Assembly (NCBI GenBank): GCA_040755755.1
Contig: JBFLZW010000054.1
Location: 6,104 to 70,103 of the forward strand
DNA: 64,000 nt
Direction: 5' to 3'
Source: a bacterium
GTDB lineage: Bacteria; SZUA-182; DTGQ01
This document shows positions 30,289 to 39,351 of the stretch, one piece after another. The notes under the pieces are model-generated. The model did no database searches. It was not told where the DNA came from and saw only the letters and a list, made by a program, of their open reading frames with translations. The number at the start of each line of letters is the position of its first letter. Position 1 is the stretch's first letter. A program made the position numbers and the translations under genes.

Positions 30289-32040
30289 TTATCCGAGTCG
30301 AGACTGATAGATGGGAAAACGGAGGCAAAGGTCCCTGACAGCATCTCTGGTTCTGGCATAGGTGGCCTGATCGCCGATATGGTTCAATACCTCTCTCATG
30401 AGCTGAGTGATGTATTTCATTTCAGGCTCTTTCATGCCGCGGGTAGTAATGGCCGGGCTTCCGATCCGGATGCCGCTGGTGACCCGGGATCCTCTGGTGT
30501 CAAAGGGGATTTCGTTTTTGTTGATGGTGATGCCCGAAGCGTCCAGGGCTGCCTCGGCATCCTTGCCGGTGATTCCTTTGGGTGAAAGGTCCAGCAGGAC
30601 CAGGTGGTTGTCGGTTCCGCCGGAAACCACGCGGAATCCCGCCTGCTGCATTTCCTCGGCAATTACCCTGGCGTTGTTCACCACCTGCTGCTGGTAAGCA
30701 CGAAAATCCTCGCTCAGGGCTTCTTTGAAACAGACCGCTTTGGCAGCTATGGTGTGCATCATCGGCCCCCCTTGAGTTCCGGGAAAAACCGCTTTATCGA
30801 TTTTGGCCGCAAATTCCTTTGTGCACATGATCATTCCGCCCCGCGGGCCGCGCATTGTCTTGTGAGTGGTGGTGGTGACAAATTCACAGTAAGGGATTGG
30901 TGAGGGGTGAAGGCCGGCAGCTACCAGTCCGGCAATATGAGCGATATCGGCCATCAGGAAGGCCCCGCACTCATCGGCGATCTGTCTGAATACCTTCCAG
31001 TCCAGTTGCCGGGGATAGGCGCTTGCTCCGACAACGATCAGTTTTGGCCGGTGGGTCCTGGCGAGGTTTCTCAGGGCTTCGAAATCCACGGTTTCGGTTT
31101 TCCGGTCCACTCCATAGGAAAGGCAGCGGAAGTATTTGCCGGAGAGATTGGCCGGACTTCCATGCGTGAGGTGACCGCCATGAGACAGCTCCATGCCGAG
31201 GATGGTATCGCCGGGGCCGAGAATGGAGAAATAGACTGCCAGATTGGCCTGGGAGCCGGAGTGGGGCTGGACATTGACATGCTCTGCCGCGAACAGCTTT
31301 TTGGCTCTTTCTATGGCCAGGGTCTCGACGGTATCCACATGCTCACAGCCGCCATAGTATCTTCCCGACGGGTACCCTTCAGCGTATTTATTGGTGAGAA
31401 TTGACCCCTGAGCTTCCAAAACCGCCTCACTGGCGTAGTTTTCCGAAGCGATCATCTGCAGGTTATGAAAAGTACGTGCGGTTTCCTGCTGAATAGCGGC
31501 TTTGATTTCCGGATCAACTGCGGCCAGCTCTTTGGGGTTCACGTTTTTTATTTTTTCTTCTTTGGTCATCGTCCGATCAGCTTGTCTCTCTTTATCCTGA
31601 ACATCCTTTTCCCCAGGATCGATTTTGGCTATCCTGCCGGCATGTCTTCCTCCGGAAAACCCGGTCGTCAGCCATACCCGGGTAATTTCGGCAGCCATTT
31701 CCCTGCCGATGACCCGGCCTCCGAGAACCAGGACATTGGCATCGTTATGCTCACGGCTCAACCGGGCAGACATCGGCTCGCTGCACAGTGCAGCTCTGAT
31801 TCCGGGATAGCGGTTGGCCACGATGGACATGCCGATCCCTGTACCACAGATAAGAATACCTTTTTCTGATTTTTTGTCAATAATATTCTCAACCAGGCGT
31901 TTTCCGATATCCGGATAGTCCACTGATGCCGGACTGTAAGTTCCGACATCTTCGACCTGGTAATTTTGACTCTCGAGATAGGACTTTAAAAACTCTTTCA
32001 ATTCCCATCCGCCATGATCACTGCCAATTAGAATCACCAC
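30289..32040 (-). CDS. rpiB-glyA: fusion of ribose-5-phosphate isomerase B and serine hydroxymethyltransferase
   Basis: 583 aa in one frame. Residues about 1-145 are RpiB ([40 protein letters not shown]). A charged linker of about 35 residues leads to GlyA (about 180-583) with [30 protein letters not shown], and the PLP-lysine segment [13 protein letters not shown]. RpiB interconverts ribose and ribulose 5-phosphates; GlyA makes glycine and methylene-tetrahydrofolate. The start is GTG at 32040 with AAGGGAAG upstream. An internal ATG in the linker (DRTMTKEEK) could start a separate GlyA. The genes are usually separate neighbours. Confidence 0.92.
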   Translation of the reverse strand: MVILIGSDHGGWELKEFLKSYLESQNYQVEDVGTYSPASVDYPDIGKRLVENIIDKKSEKGILICGTGIGMSIVANRYPGIRAALCSEPMSARLSREHNDANVLVLGGRVIGREMAAEITRVWLTTGFSGGRHAGRIAKIDPGEKDVQDKERQADRTMTKEEKIKNVNPKELAAVDPEIKAAIQQETARTFHNLQMIASENYASEAVLEAQGSILTNKYAEGYPSGRYYGGCEHVDTVETLAIERAKKLFAAEHVNVQPHSGSQANLAVYFSILGPGDTILGMELSHGGHLTHGSPANLSGKYFRCLSYGVDRKTETVDFEALRNLARTHRPKLIVVGASAYPRQLDWKVFRQIADECGAFLMADIAHIAGLVAAGLHPSPIPYCEFVTTTTHKTMRGPRGGMIMCTKEFAAKIDKAVFPGTQGGPMMHTIAAKAVCFKEALSEDFRAYQQQVVNNARVIAEEMQQAGFRVVSGGTDNHLVLLDLSPKGITGKDAEAALDASGITINKNEIPFDTRGSRVTSGIRIGSPAITTRGMKEPEMKYITQLMREVLNHIGDQATYARTRDAVRDLCLRFPIYQSRLG

Positions 32041-32122
32041 AGCTCACTTCCCTTATATTTTACTATATCGATGGTTTTGGTTGATAACCTCAGGAACGGT
32101 TGTTCAAAATCTGTGACATGAT

Positions 32123-32169
32123 CCCAAAATAAATAAAAGGAGCTTAGCCGGGAATAGCTAAGCTCCTTT
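32123..32169 (-). terminator. terminator after the tetraheme cytochrome gene
   Basis: A perfect 13 bp stem (32136-32148 with 32157-32169) and an 8-base loop, followed on the minus strand by TTTTATTTATTTT. It separates the cytochrome gene from the rpiB-glyA array. Confidence 0.85.
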
Positions 32170-32201
32170 GTCGTTAACCCACCTTGGAAAATTGCTGTCA
32201 G

Positions 32202-32720
32202 CTAGTTCGACTTAGGCGCCGGGGCCTTCGGTGCCGGAGCACCCTGAGATGCCGTGCCTGCCTGTGCCGGATGACACCAGATGCAGAAAGCCTGCGTATT
32301 TCCCGCCGATACCTGAGGACCTCTCAGATACATATAATTAGCATTTGACGGGTGAGGATCGTGACATCCCATACAAGTCAACTGATCTTCCTGCCCCTTG
32401 AAACCCTTGGCACTTTCCGGTAAAATAACCTTCTTCGGTTTTATGCCGCTTGGGTGAGTGCTTTCCATTTTGACGGGCCGATAACCGAGGCCATCAGGCT
32501 CCGCCGCATGGCAGGCCATGCAGATCTGTTCCATTCTTTCCAGCGGCTTTCCGGTAGCAGGATTGATGGTCGTGGTATTCGGTTTTTCAGTCAAAAGACC
32601 GGGACCTACTGCCGTATGAGCACCGTGGCAAAGAGAACATTCCTCATGACCTTCACCGGCTAATGCAATTGCTGGGGTAAGCAGAACCACGAGAAGTAGA
32701 AGGGGTAAGCTCTTTTTCAT
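32202..32720 (-). CDS. exported tetraheme cytochrome c
   Basis: 172 aa. A signal peptide (MKKSLPLLLLVVLLTPAIALA) precedes four CxxCH heme motifs (CSLCH, CMACH, CMGCH, CIWCH) and spaced extra histidines. The C-terminal tail is alanine/proline-rich (APAPKAPAPKSN). The ATG at 32720 has AAAGGAGGTGG upstream. It has its own promoter and terminator and diverges from the multiheme cluster. Likely a periplasmic electron shuttle feeding larger cytochromes; that role is inference. Confidence 0.88.
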   Translation of the reverse strand: MKKSLPLLLLVVLLTPAIALAGEGHEECSLCHGAHTAVGPGLLTEKPNTTTINPATGKPLERMEQICMACHAAEPDGLGYRPVKMESTHPSGIKPKKVILPESAKGFKGQEDQLTCMGCHDPHPSNANYMYLRGPQVSAGNTQAFCIWCHPAQAGTASQGAPAPKAPAPKSN

Positions 32721-32778
32721 TTTCTGAACCACCTCCTTTCCTGTATGGTTTGGAGTAACACGCGCTTACGTTACGTTA

Positions 32779-32808
32779 ATATTACTAGAGTGGAGTTTTC
32801 CTTGTCAA
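32779..32808 (-). promoter_or_regulatory. promoter of the tetraheme cytochrome gene
   Basis: On the minus strand TTGACA (32803-32808), 18-base spacer and TAATAT (32779-32784). Predicted start near 32772, about 50 nt before the ATG. Confidence 0.65.
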
Positions 32809-32975
32809 GGAATTAGTAAGAACACGAAAAAGGAAATCCATTTTTTTGGGAAAACTCCTGTGGGGAGAGGTGCAGCAGGATAAAACGATGTCCTGGATCA
32901 AAGGAAACGATAAAACCAAGAGAGCCTCCCGCCCTTTTTCCGCACGAATCATTATCGACCCAAAGGAGGAGTTTT

Positions 32976-34715
32976 ATGGAGTGTTATGATAAGAAAAGAT
33001 GTTTTTCCCGTATCTTTTTTTATGCAGGTTTGATCATCCCGGTTTGGGTCGTGGTCATCACCTGTTCATTTTCGTCCGCCTTGTCCGCCCCGCTGAGCGC
33101 CAAGACAGCGGACAGGACTCTGGCTACGGTTGGCAAGAGAAAAATTACCGTTGGCGATTTTATCGATTTTTATAAAACCCGGCCCCGGATTGCACGATGG
33201 AACTCTGCGAACAGCAATCAGAATGATCCCAAAGAGGCCCTGGACGCTCTGATCGGCAAGGTCCTGATGGCTGAAGAGGCACGACGGTTATACCCCGATA
33301 CCCTGAAAAACAGCCAAAAAGAGCTGGCCGATTTTGAGCAGACCCTTCTGATCAATATGCTGACTGAAGAGCAGATCGACAAGGGCATCAGGATCGATGA
33401 GCGGGAAGTCGAGCGGCGGATCCCGGAGAATCAGAAGGTCGAGGTGCGCCTTCGCAGGATTGTGACCGCCACGCGGCAAGAGGCTCTTAGCCTGCGCAGG
33501 AAATTGGAGAACGGAGCCGACTTCAGCAGCCTGGCCAAAAAGCATTCCCTGGCCGAGGATGCCCATAAGGGGGGAGATATCGGTTATATGTCCTTCGATC
33601 AGGGCATTTTCCCCAAAAAAGTGGTAGAGGAAATCTTTCACCTGAAAAAGGGAGAAATCAGCGGTCCGGCTGCCATCCGGGAGGGATTCGCTCTGTTTCA
33701 GGTAACCGGACGAAGAAAGACCTCAGCCGAGGCCCTCGATCGGATTAAACAGTACATCCGCCAGCAGGTCAGGCTGGAGCGCAAACGGGAGCGGTGGGAC
33801 CAGCTCCTGCGGCAATTGTCCGAAGAGTCCCGGCTGGTGATCAACGAAGCTTTGTGGAAAGAAATTGAGCAGGCCATTGTTTCAGGCACCCAGGGTGCCC
33901 CCGGCCAGGGTGCGGCCTCAGTCCTGGCCAGGATGGGCGGCCTGGAAATAGCCAGGGTGGGGGACCGATCCATCCTGCTGGCGGAAATTATTCCCGATCG
34001 CGCGGACCCTTCGTTCGGAGGAGGAAGACCCTGGGAAAAAGACCCGGCCATGCTGAGAAGGCTCCTTGATCGAAAGACCAAGACCATTCTGGTAGCTGAC
34101 TATGCCCGGCAACTGCACTATGACCAGTCTCCGGAGGTAAAAAAAAATATGGCCCGGTTTAAAGATGACCTGATGACAAGGCGACTGGTTGCCGAAGGAA
34201 TATATAAAGCTCTTACGGTGAGCAGTGAAGAGTGTCAAAAGTATTATCAGGATCATCTGACCGAATACCAGGTTCCGGAAAGAGTCAGAATAAGCCAGAT
34301 CATCGTTCCGGATGAGAAAACCGCTGCCGATATTATCCACCAGCTTAATACGGGAGCTCAGTTTACTGAACTGTCAAAGAAATATCCGCCACCAGATTCA
34401 TTGACACCAGAGGGCTTTTGGGCGAGAGGGGGAAGCGCTATGGGAAAGGAATTCGAGGACCGGGTCTTTAGTTTGCGGGCAGGCGAGGTGAGTAAACCCA
34501 TCAAGACAACCAGAGGATTTCACGTGGTAAAGCTCCTTGATCGGCAAGGCAAGGGCTTTGCCAGGCTGGACGAGGTGAAATCCGGAATCAGGGACAGGCT
34601 GTTATCAGCCAAAAAAGAAAAAGCCTTACATGACCATATAACTGTTCTGCGGCGAAAAAGCCGGGTGGTGGTGAATGAATCTCTTTTTCAGGAAGTGGTT
34701 AAAAATGCGCTCTAA
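32976..34715 (+). CDS. exported double-parvulin peptidyl-prolyl isomerase
   Basis: 579 aa. A signal peptide of about 42 residues precedes a SurA_N-like helical region and two parvulin-type domains (about 155-246 and 434-528). Core motifs are GGDIGYMSFDQGIFP with EGFALFQVTGR, and EGFWARGGSAMGKEF with TRGFHVVKLLDRQGKG. AAAGGAGG precedes the ATG. Its last 11 bases overlap the start of the 27-heme cytochrome, so translation is probably coupled. By analogy with SurA/PrsA it may help fold secreted cytochromes; the pairing is inferred from position. Confidence 0.85.
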   Translation: MECYDKKRCFSRIFFYAGLIIPVWVVVITCSFSSALSAPLSAKTADRTLATVGKRKITVGDFIDFYKTRPRIARWNSANSNQNDPKEALDALIGKVLMAEEARRLYPDTLKNSQKELADFEQTLLINMLTEEQIDKGIRIDEREVERRIPENQKVEVRLRRIVTATRQEALSLRRKLENGADFSSLAKKHSLAEDAHKGGDIGYMSFDQGIFPKKVVEEIFHLKKGEISGPAAIREGFALFQVTGRRKTSAEALDRIKQYIRQQVRLERKRERWDQLLRQLSEESRLVINEALWKEIEQAIVSGTQGAPGQGAASVLARMGGLEIARVGDRSILLAEIIPDRADPSFGGGRPWEKDPAMLRRLLDRKTKTILVADYARQLHYDQSPEVKKNMARFKDDLMTRRLVAEGIYKALTVSSEECQKYYQDHLTEYQVPERVRISQIIVPDEKTAADIIHQLNTGAQFTELSKKYPPPDSLTPEGFWARGGSAMGKEFEDRVFSLRAGEVSKPIKTTRGFHVVKLLDRQGKGFARLDEVKSGIRDRLLSAKKEKALHDHITVLRRKSRVVVNESLFQEVVKNAL

Positions 34716-37700
34716 AGAAAGCGGTCAGCGGTCAGTGGTCAGTGAAGAGAAGTCAGGAGTCAGGAGCCATGATCCAGGAGAGAGAGTGGTCAGCGGTCAG
34801 TGGTCAGTGGTCAGTAAGATACTGAAAACTGATAACTTGAAACTGATAACTTCCCTTGTGCTGGCAGCCCTTACCTGCATATGCTCCCAGGCTCTGGCCG
34901 TGGATGGAGGAGTCGGACACGATATGGGCGCTCATAATCAAAAAGCAGCCGGAATCAGAGGGCCGGTGTGTGCCTCCTGTCATTTCACCAAAGCCGGTAA
35001 GAAGGAAAACGTAAAGATATGGGCTGACCTGCCCCAAGGGGCTCAAACCCTGCCGGGGGCAAAGGGCGTCCAGACCATATGCAGCAGTTGCCATTATCCG
35101 GGCAATGCGGTCAATGCCCGGTCCGGCTTCACCCTGGGCAATCATGAACCGGAAGGCCATGATTTTATCTACGGAAATGTCCTGATGGATACTTCACTCC
35201 TGGGGGTTGGTGAAAGCCACGTCATGGCCGAACGGGTGGAGACTGACCCGAACCGGGGGAAATTGCCTGCTGCCCTGGATGAAAATTTTTTCCCTCTCAC
35301 GACAGCCAGCGGCAAGGACAGCGGCTTTACCTGCACGACCTGCCATGATCCTCATATCCAGCCAAACCAGGATATCACCGGCAATGGAGACTATCTGCGA
35401 ACAAAAGAGGAAAAAACGGTCGGACAATCGGGGCAAAGAACCCCTCTCTGCCTTCAGTGCCACGAGGACAGCTCAAAGGGCCGCCAGCATGGAGGATCGT
35501 CAAGCTGCAACCAGTGCCATCACCCCCATGACGGATACTATCAGCTCAGCCGTGAGGCGCAGCTTGGCCGGTCTATTTTAACCCGGAAGGTGAGTCCGGT
35601 AAATTTCCAGGCCCTGCCGAATGTGGCTGCCTTTGGCCCTTCGGACGGACATGAATCTTCGCCGGATGTCTCCAGCCTCTGCTATAGCTGTCACGGGCCG
35701 GATGCCCCGCAGGAGATGCGGGAAGCCGGGGCTACACCCATTTTTGGCGATGGCAGCAAGACCAAAAAGGCGCACCACCCTATGGGCAGCCAGGCCCAGC
35801 TCGGAAAGGCTCTCCGGGCTCCGGGGCTTCGCAGGGCGGTCCTGAACAGCTCCGGTCAGGTAACCTGCACTTCGTGCCACAACGGGTTTCACCGGGGAAA
35901 GAATCTGCATTTTCTCAGGACAGATTTCACCGCTGACTCCGCTTCCCTGTGTACATTCTGCCATTCCGACAAGACGGCAAAAGATCTTGGAGTGGCGGGA
36001 GCGGCTCACCGCCAGGTCTGTGGCAAAAGCCCGAACCAGCGGGGAGAGTGCATGTTCTGCCACTTCATTCATGACGGTCCCGACCGGGGAGAGCACAACA
36101 GACCTGCAACCAGGGCGCTTCTGCGGATCGAGCCGGTCAACCTGGCATGGTCGGATCAGGCCAATGATACTGACACCGAAGACTTTGAAGACCTGTGTTT
36201 CGGCTGTCACAGCTCCAGTCTCTACATGAAGGGCACCGAAAAAGAGGGAGCCCGGTTGCAGCCCCAAAAGTATTTCAGCCACCGGTTTTCTTCCGTCCCC
36301 TCGGATAAGGTTCACCCGACCCTGCCGGTTTCGGACGGGGACCTTTCCGGCAAAGTCCCGGATGATTACGGAGCAGGGCAGGGGAAGATTTACTGCGGCA
36401 GTTGCCACGATGTCCACAAGAGCGCCAATGCTCCGTATCTGCGGGGCAAAGATTCTCCGTACCGGGGAAGCGGCTTTTGCGCCCGCTGCCATACCGACCT
36501 TCCAGGGAACGGGCAATCCAGCCACCCGGTTGCCGTCTGTCCGCGGCCGGGCGTTACTGACGAGAAATTCCCCCGGTTTGCGTATGGGGGAAAGAGCGGC
36601 CTTCCGCAGGGGATTACTTCTGACGAGAGCCCTGAAGGGCAGATACTCTGTCTGACCTGCCACAGCATGCATGCGGCCAAAACCAGTTTTAACGGCCGGA
36701 TCGATAGAGCCATGGCCGCTGGATCCCACGGGAAGCTGCTGGTGGCGGATAATTTTTCATCAGATGAAGGAAGCGATCTCTGCCGGTCCTGCCACACTTC
36801 CTACCAGGGAATAATTCACTCACGGCATGATTTTTCCGGCCTGAATCTGGGCTCTCCGCAATCAGGCGGCGGTGTCTGCTCCGCCTGTCATATACCCCAC
36901 GGATCGCGGGAGAAGAGCCTGCTGTGGGCGCGAAGCCTGGCCGAGGAGCGCAAAATCTTCAGGCAGGATAAAAGGCCGGATTACCAGAGAGGGGTAACGC
37001 TTTTCTGTTATGACTGCCATGATGATCATTCCGTGGCGGATGATGATCCGCCAATCAATTCCTTCCTCTATCCTCCTCAGGATATTGCCTTCAGCGACGG
37101 TCCCGGGAAAACCTCGAAGGTAGGTTTTTATGAAACCATCCCGCCGGGAAGCGTCGGGGAATACGGTCTGAAGGATCTTCCGATCACCGATTTCGAGGCA
37201 GTGGAAACAGGGGGGCATTATATCAAGACAGCCGGACTTACCGAGATTACCAATGGGATCAGCAGCGGAGACAAGCTTTCCTGCAATATCTGCCACGATC
37301 CGCACAACAGGGGCAGCGGTAATGAGGTCTTTCTCCGGAATCCCCTGGGAACCAGCTCCACAGGCCAGCTTCGGGCCAGCAGGAATACCCGGAACGGAAC
37401 TGGAACAGGCCGGGACATCTGTGTCTCCTGCCATGGCTATTCGGAATACAACCTGCCGATGAATACCCCGGTCCGTCTTTTCGGAATCGAAATCGTGAAA
37501 ACCCCCTCTCAGGATAAACTCAAACTGGCCGAGCACACATCGGATGAACATCAGGTGCCCTGCACCAAGTGCCATCTCCATAACCGTATGGCTGTCCCCC
37601 AATCTCCCCGCACCGGGCCAGGCACCCATGAATTTCACTTCAGGAGCCTTCTGACCACCGGGGAAGATACTATAATGCTCCATCAGGAAGCTCTGGGAAC

Positions 37701-39021
37701 CAGCCCTTCAGACAATAAGTGCGATATCTGTCACCCTGCGGAGCTTTCTTTCCGGGCTGGAAATCTGATCTTCAACGATGGCCAGATTCTGGCCGATACC
37801 ACGGTCTGTGATGTCTGCCACAGCCGGTGGGGACAATTCGACGGAGTGAATGACCCTGACAGTGCCAAGGCTTCCTGGAAAGAGGGCGTCTATGAAAACG
37901 ATGAATTGAAGAAAGGAAAGGATAATTGGTGTCTCGGATGCCACGATGACCAGCCCTCCCGCATTCAGAATCCTGACCTGCCGGAACAGCTCTGGATTCA
38001 GGCACCAAATATTGCCGGTACGGACAACGAAAGCGGATATCTCATCAGCGGGCATGGGTTACCCAAAGGGAAAAATTATCGATCCACCCAGCGGGGAGTA
38101 GCAGGCCGGGGAGGGGCAGGGCTGTTATGCACTGCGTGCCATTCACCGGAGGCCAGGCATATCGTTAACAGCCAGCGGGAGAAGAAGAAGAATTTCAAAA
38201 ACTGGCAGGCCAATAAATTCCGGCTGAAACAGGAGCTTGAGCTGCCCCGCAGATCCGAAGAATATCGCGGCTCCGATTTTACGCTGTGCTTCAGTTGTCA
38301 TAAGGAAAGCAAAATCGTTCATTCGGAGCCCACCATCATCGGGCTCCCGCCAGGGTATTGGGATTATACCGACAATCATAATCCGTATGTAAATCTGGAA
38401 GTTAAGAATAAGAATAGCGACAGCGGATACACCATGACCGGGTTCAGAAATGCGGACGAGCATGGCATCTACCCCTTGAGAAAAATGGGACAGGGCATAA
38501 CTATCGATTTCAGCAGGGTCTTCCCCCTGCGCAGGTATAATCTCCACTGGAATCATCTCTCCCTGCCGGATGCGGCTATTGATCCGAACGCGATCATTAC
38601 TGCACGACCTCAAAGCCAGAGCAGCACCAGCAGTAATAACCGCAGGACCCAGACCTGCTATTCGAGCCGATGTCATGCCGGGACCAGTGTGGTCAAGGAG
38701 CGTCCTGCCGCCTTCTGGGATTCGGACAAGGATGGAATACTGGATTCACGGCCCTCCTGTACGGCCTGCCATAATCCGCACGGGACCCATTATATCTCCA
38801 TGACCAGAGATGACCTCGCCATTGAGCATGATATCGATGACGCAGGTGAAGAATTTGGATTCATCGGCAGCAAGGAATATGGGGCTTATGCGGACAGCAT
38901 GGATAACTACAACGACTTATATTGCTGGGAATGCCATGCCAAGCTGCAGCGGTTCCGCGGTAATTATGTCTACTATCCATGCTCCTCGAAAGACCTCGTG
39001 GCGCCAGAGTCACCGAAGTAA
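34705..39021 (+). CDS. giant multiheme cytochrome c, 27 heme motifs
   Basis: 1438 aa. I count 26 CxxCH plus one CX4CH (CYSSRCH, 38656-38676), spread over the whole length from CASCH to CWECH, with no other recognised domain. The hydrophobic signal segment (LKLITSLVLAALTCICSQALA) lies unusually far in (from about residue 45), because the first 45 codons are made of GGTCAGTGG-type repeats. ATG 34705 was chosen for AGGAAGTGG upstream and the overlap with the isomerase gene; the real start may be further in, e.g. a GTG near 34808. No C-terminal membrane anchor. Probably secreted or outer-surface electron carrier. Paralogous to the next cytochrome. Confidence 0.88.
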   Translation: MRSKESGQRSVVSEEKSGVRSHDPGERVVSGQWSVVSKILKTDNLKLITSLVLAALTCICSQALAVDGGVGHDMGAHNQKAAGIRGPVCASCHFTKAGKKENVKIWADLPQGAQTLPGAKGVQTICSSCHYPGNAVNARSGFTLGNHEPEGHDFIYGNVLMDTSLLGVGESHVMAERVETDPNRGKLPAALDENFFPLTTASGKDSGFTCTTCHDPHIQPNQDITGNGDYLRTKEEKTVGQSGQRTPLCLQCHEDSSKGRQHGGSSSCNQCHHPHDGYYQLSREAQLGRSILTRKVSPVNFQALPNVAAFGPSDGHESSPDVSSLCYSCHGPDAPQEMREAGATPIFGDGSKTKKAHHPMGSQAQLGKALRAPGLRRAVLNSSGQVTCTSCHNGFHRGKNLHFLRTDFTADSASLCTFCHSDKTAKDLGVAGAAHRQVCGKSPNQRGECMFCHFIHDGPDRGEHNRPATRALLRIEPVNLAWSDQANDTDTEDFEDLCFGCHSSSLYMKGTEKEGARLQPQKYFSHRFSSVPSDKVHPTLPVSDGDLSGKVPDDYGAGQGKIYCGSCHDVHKSANAPYLRGKDSPYRGSGFCARCHTDLPGNGQSSHPVAVCPRPGVTDEKFPRFAYGGKSGLPQGITSDESPEGQILCLTCHSMHAAKTSFNGRIDRAMAAGSHGKLLVADNFSSDEGSDLCRSCHTSYQGIIHSRHDFSGLNLGSPQSGGGVCSACHIPHGSREKSLLWARSLAEERKIFRQDKRPDYQRGVTLFCYDCHDDHSVADDDPPINSFLYPPQDIAFSDGPGKTSKVGFYETIPPGSVGEYGLKDLPITDFEAVETGGHYIKTAGLTEITNGISSGDKLSCNICHDPHNRGSGNEVFLRNPLGTSSTGQLRASRNTRNGTGTGRDICVSCHGYSEYNLPMNTPVRLFGIEIVKTPSQDKLKLAEHTSDEHQVPCTKCHLHNRMAVPQSPRTGPGTHEFHFRSLLTTGEDTIMLHQEALGTSPSDNKCDICHPAELSFRAGNLIFNDGQILADTTVCDVCHSRWGQFDGVNDPDSAKASWKEGVYENDELKKGKDNWCLGCHDDQPSRIQNPDLPEQLWIQAPNIAGTDNESGYLISGHGLPKGKNYRSTQRGVAGRGGAGLLCTACHSPEARHIVNSQREKKKNFKNWQANKFRLKQELELPRRSEEYRGSDFTLCFSCHKESKIVHSEPTIIGLPPGYWDYTDNHNPYVNLEVKNKNSDSGYTMTGFRNADEHGIYPLRKMGQGITIDFSRVFPLRRYNLHWNHLSLPDAAIDPNAIITARPQSQSSTSSNNRRTQTCYSSRCHAGTSVVKERPAAFWDSDKDGILDSRPSCTACHNPHGTHYISMTRDDLAIEHDIDDAGEEFGFIGSKEYGAYADSMDNYNDLYCWECHAKLQRFRGNYVYYPCSSKDLVAPESPK
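34721..34851. repeat. GGTCAGTGG-type repeat cluster within a coding 5' end
   Basis: Tandem and near-tandem words: GGTCAGCGGTCAGTGGTCAGTG at 34722-34744, AGTCAGGAGTCAGGAG at about 34751-34766, a second GTGGTCAGCGGTCAGTGGTCAGTGG at 34787-34811, and ACTGATAACTT twice at about 34826-34851. In frame they encode QRSVVSEE and SGQWSVVSK. The same words recur at 39025, 55237, 58389 and 61598. Confidence 0.85.
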
Positions 39022-39024
39022 GGG

Positions 39025-39059
39025 AGTGGTCAGTGGTCACTGATCACTGACCACTTTTT
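39025..39059 (+). terminator. repeat-derived terminator after the 27-heme gene
   Basis: AGTGGTCAGTG (39025-39035) pairs perfectly with CACTGACCACT (39045-39055) and is followed by TTTTT. It begins three bases after the stop codon and is composed of the GGTCAGTGG-type repeat. It would separate the 27-heme gene from the 22-heme gene unless read through. Confidence 0.7.
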
Positions 39060-39351
39060 CCCCTTCCGGCCGGGTCAGGATCAAAATTTCCAAAAATAAC
39101 TGTAAAGCATATTGTAGTTTTCGCTGGAGTAGGTTAAAATAGTAAAGACTCCATCTCCCCAGAATCAGGAATCAAACTTGCAAGTATAACCTAACGCTGT
39201 ACCAGACAAAACTTTAACTGAAAATGCTCTTACCTGAACGGCTGCCTGAAGTTGCAGCTCAGTGGATGGTTATTGGCTGCTTCCTGCTGGTGAAAGGTTA
39301 GAGTGAGACGAGCTTATTAGAGCTTATTAGTGTGAAAATAACAGACTGAAT
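39060..39351. other. intergenic region before the 22-heme gene
   Basis: About 290 bp (330 bp including the terminator repeat). It contains GGTTAAAATAG near 39130, a possible -10 without a good -35, and a direct repeat GAGCTTATTAGAGCTTATTAG just before the gene. A leader or promoter is expected here but I cannot define it. Confidence 0.4.
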
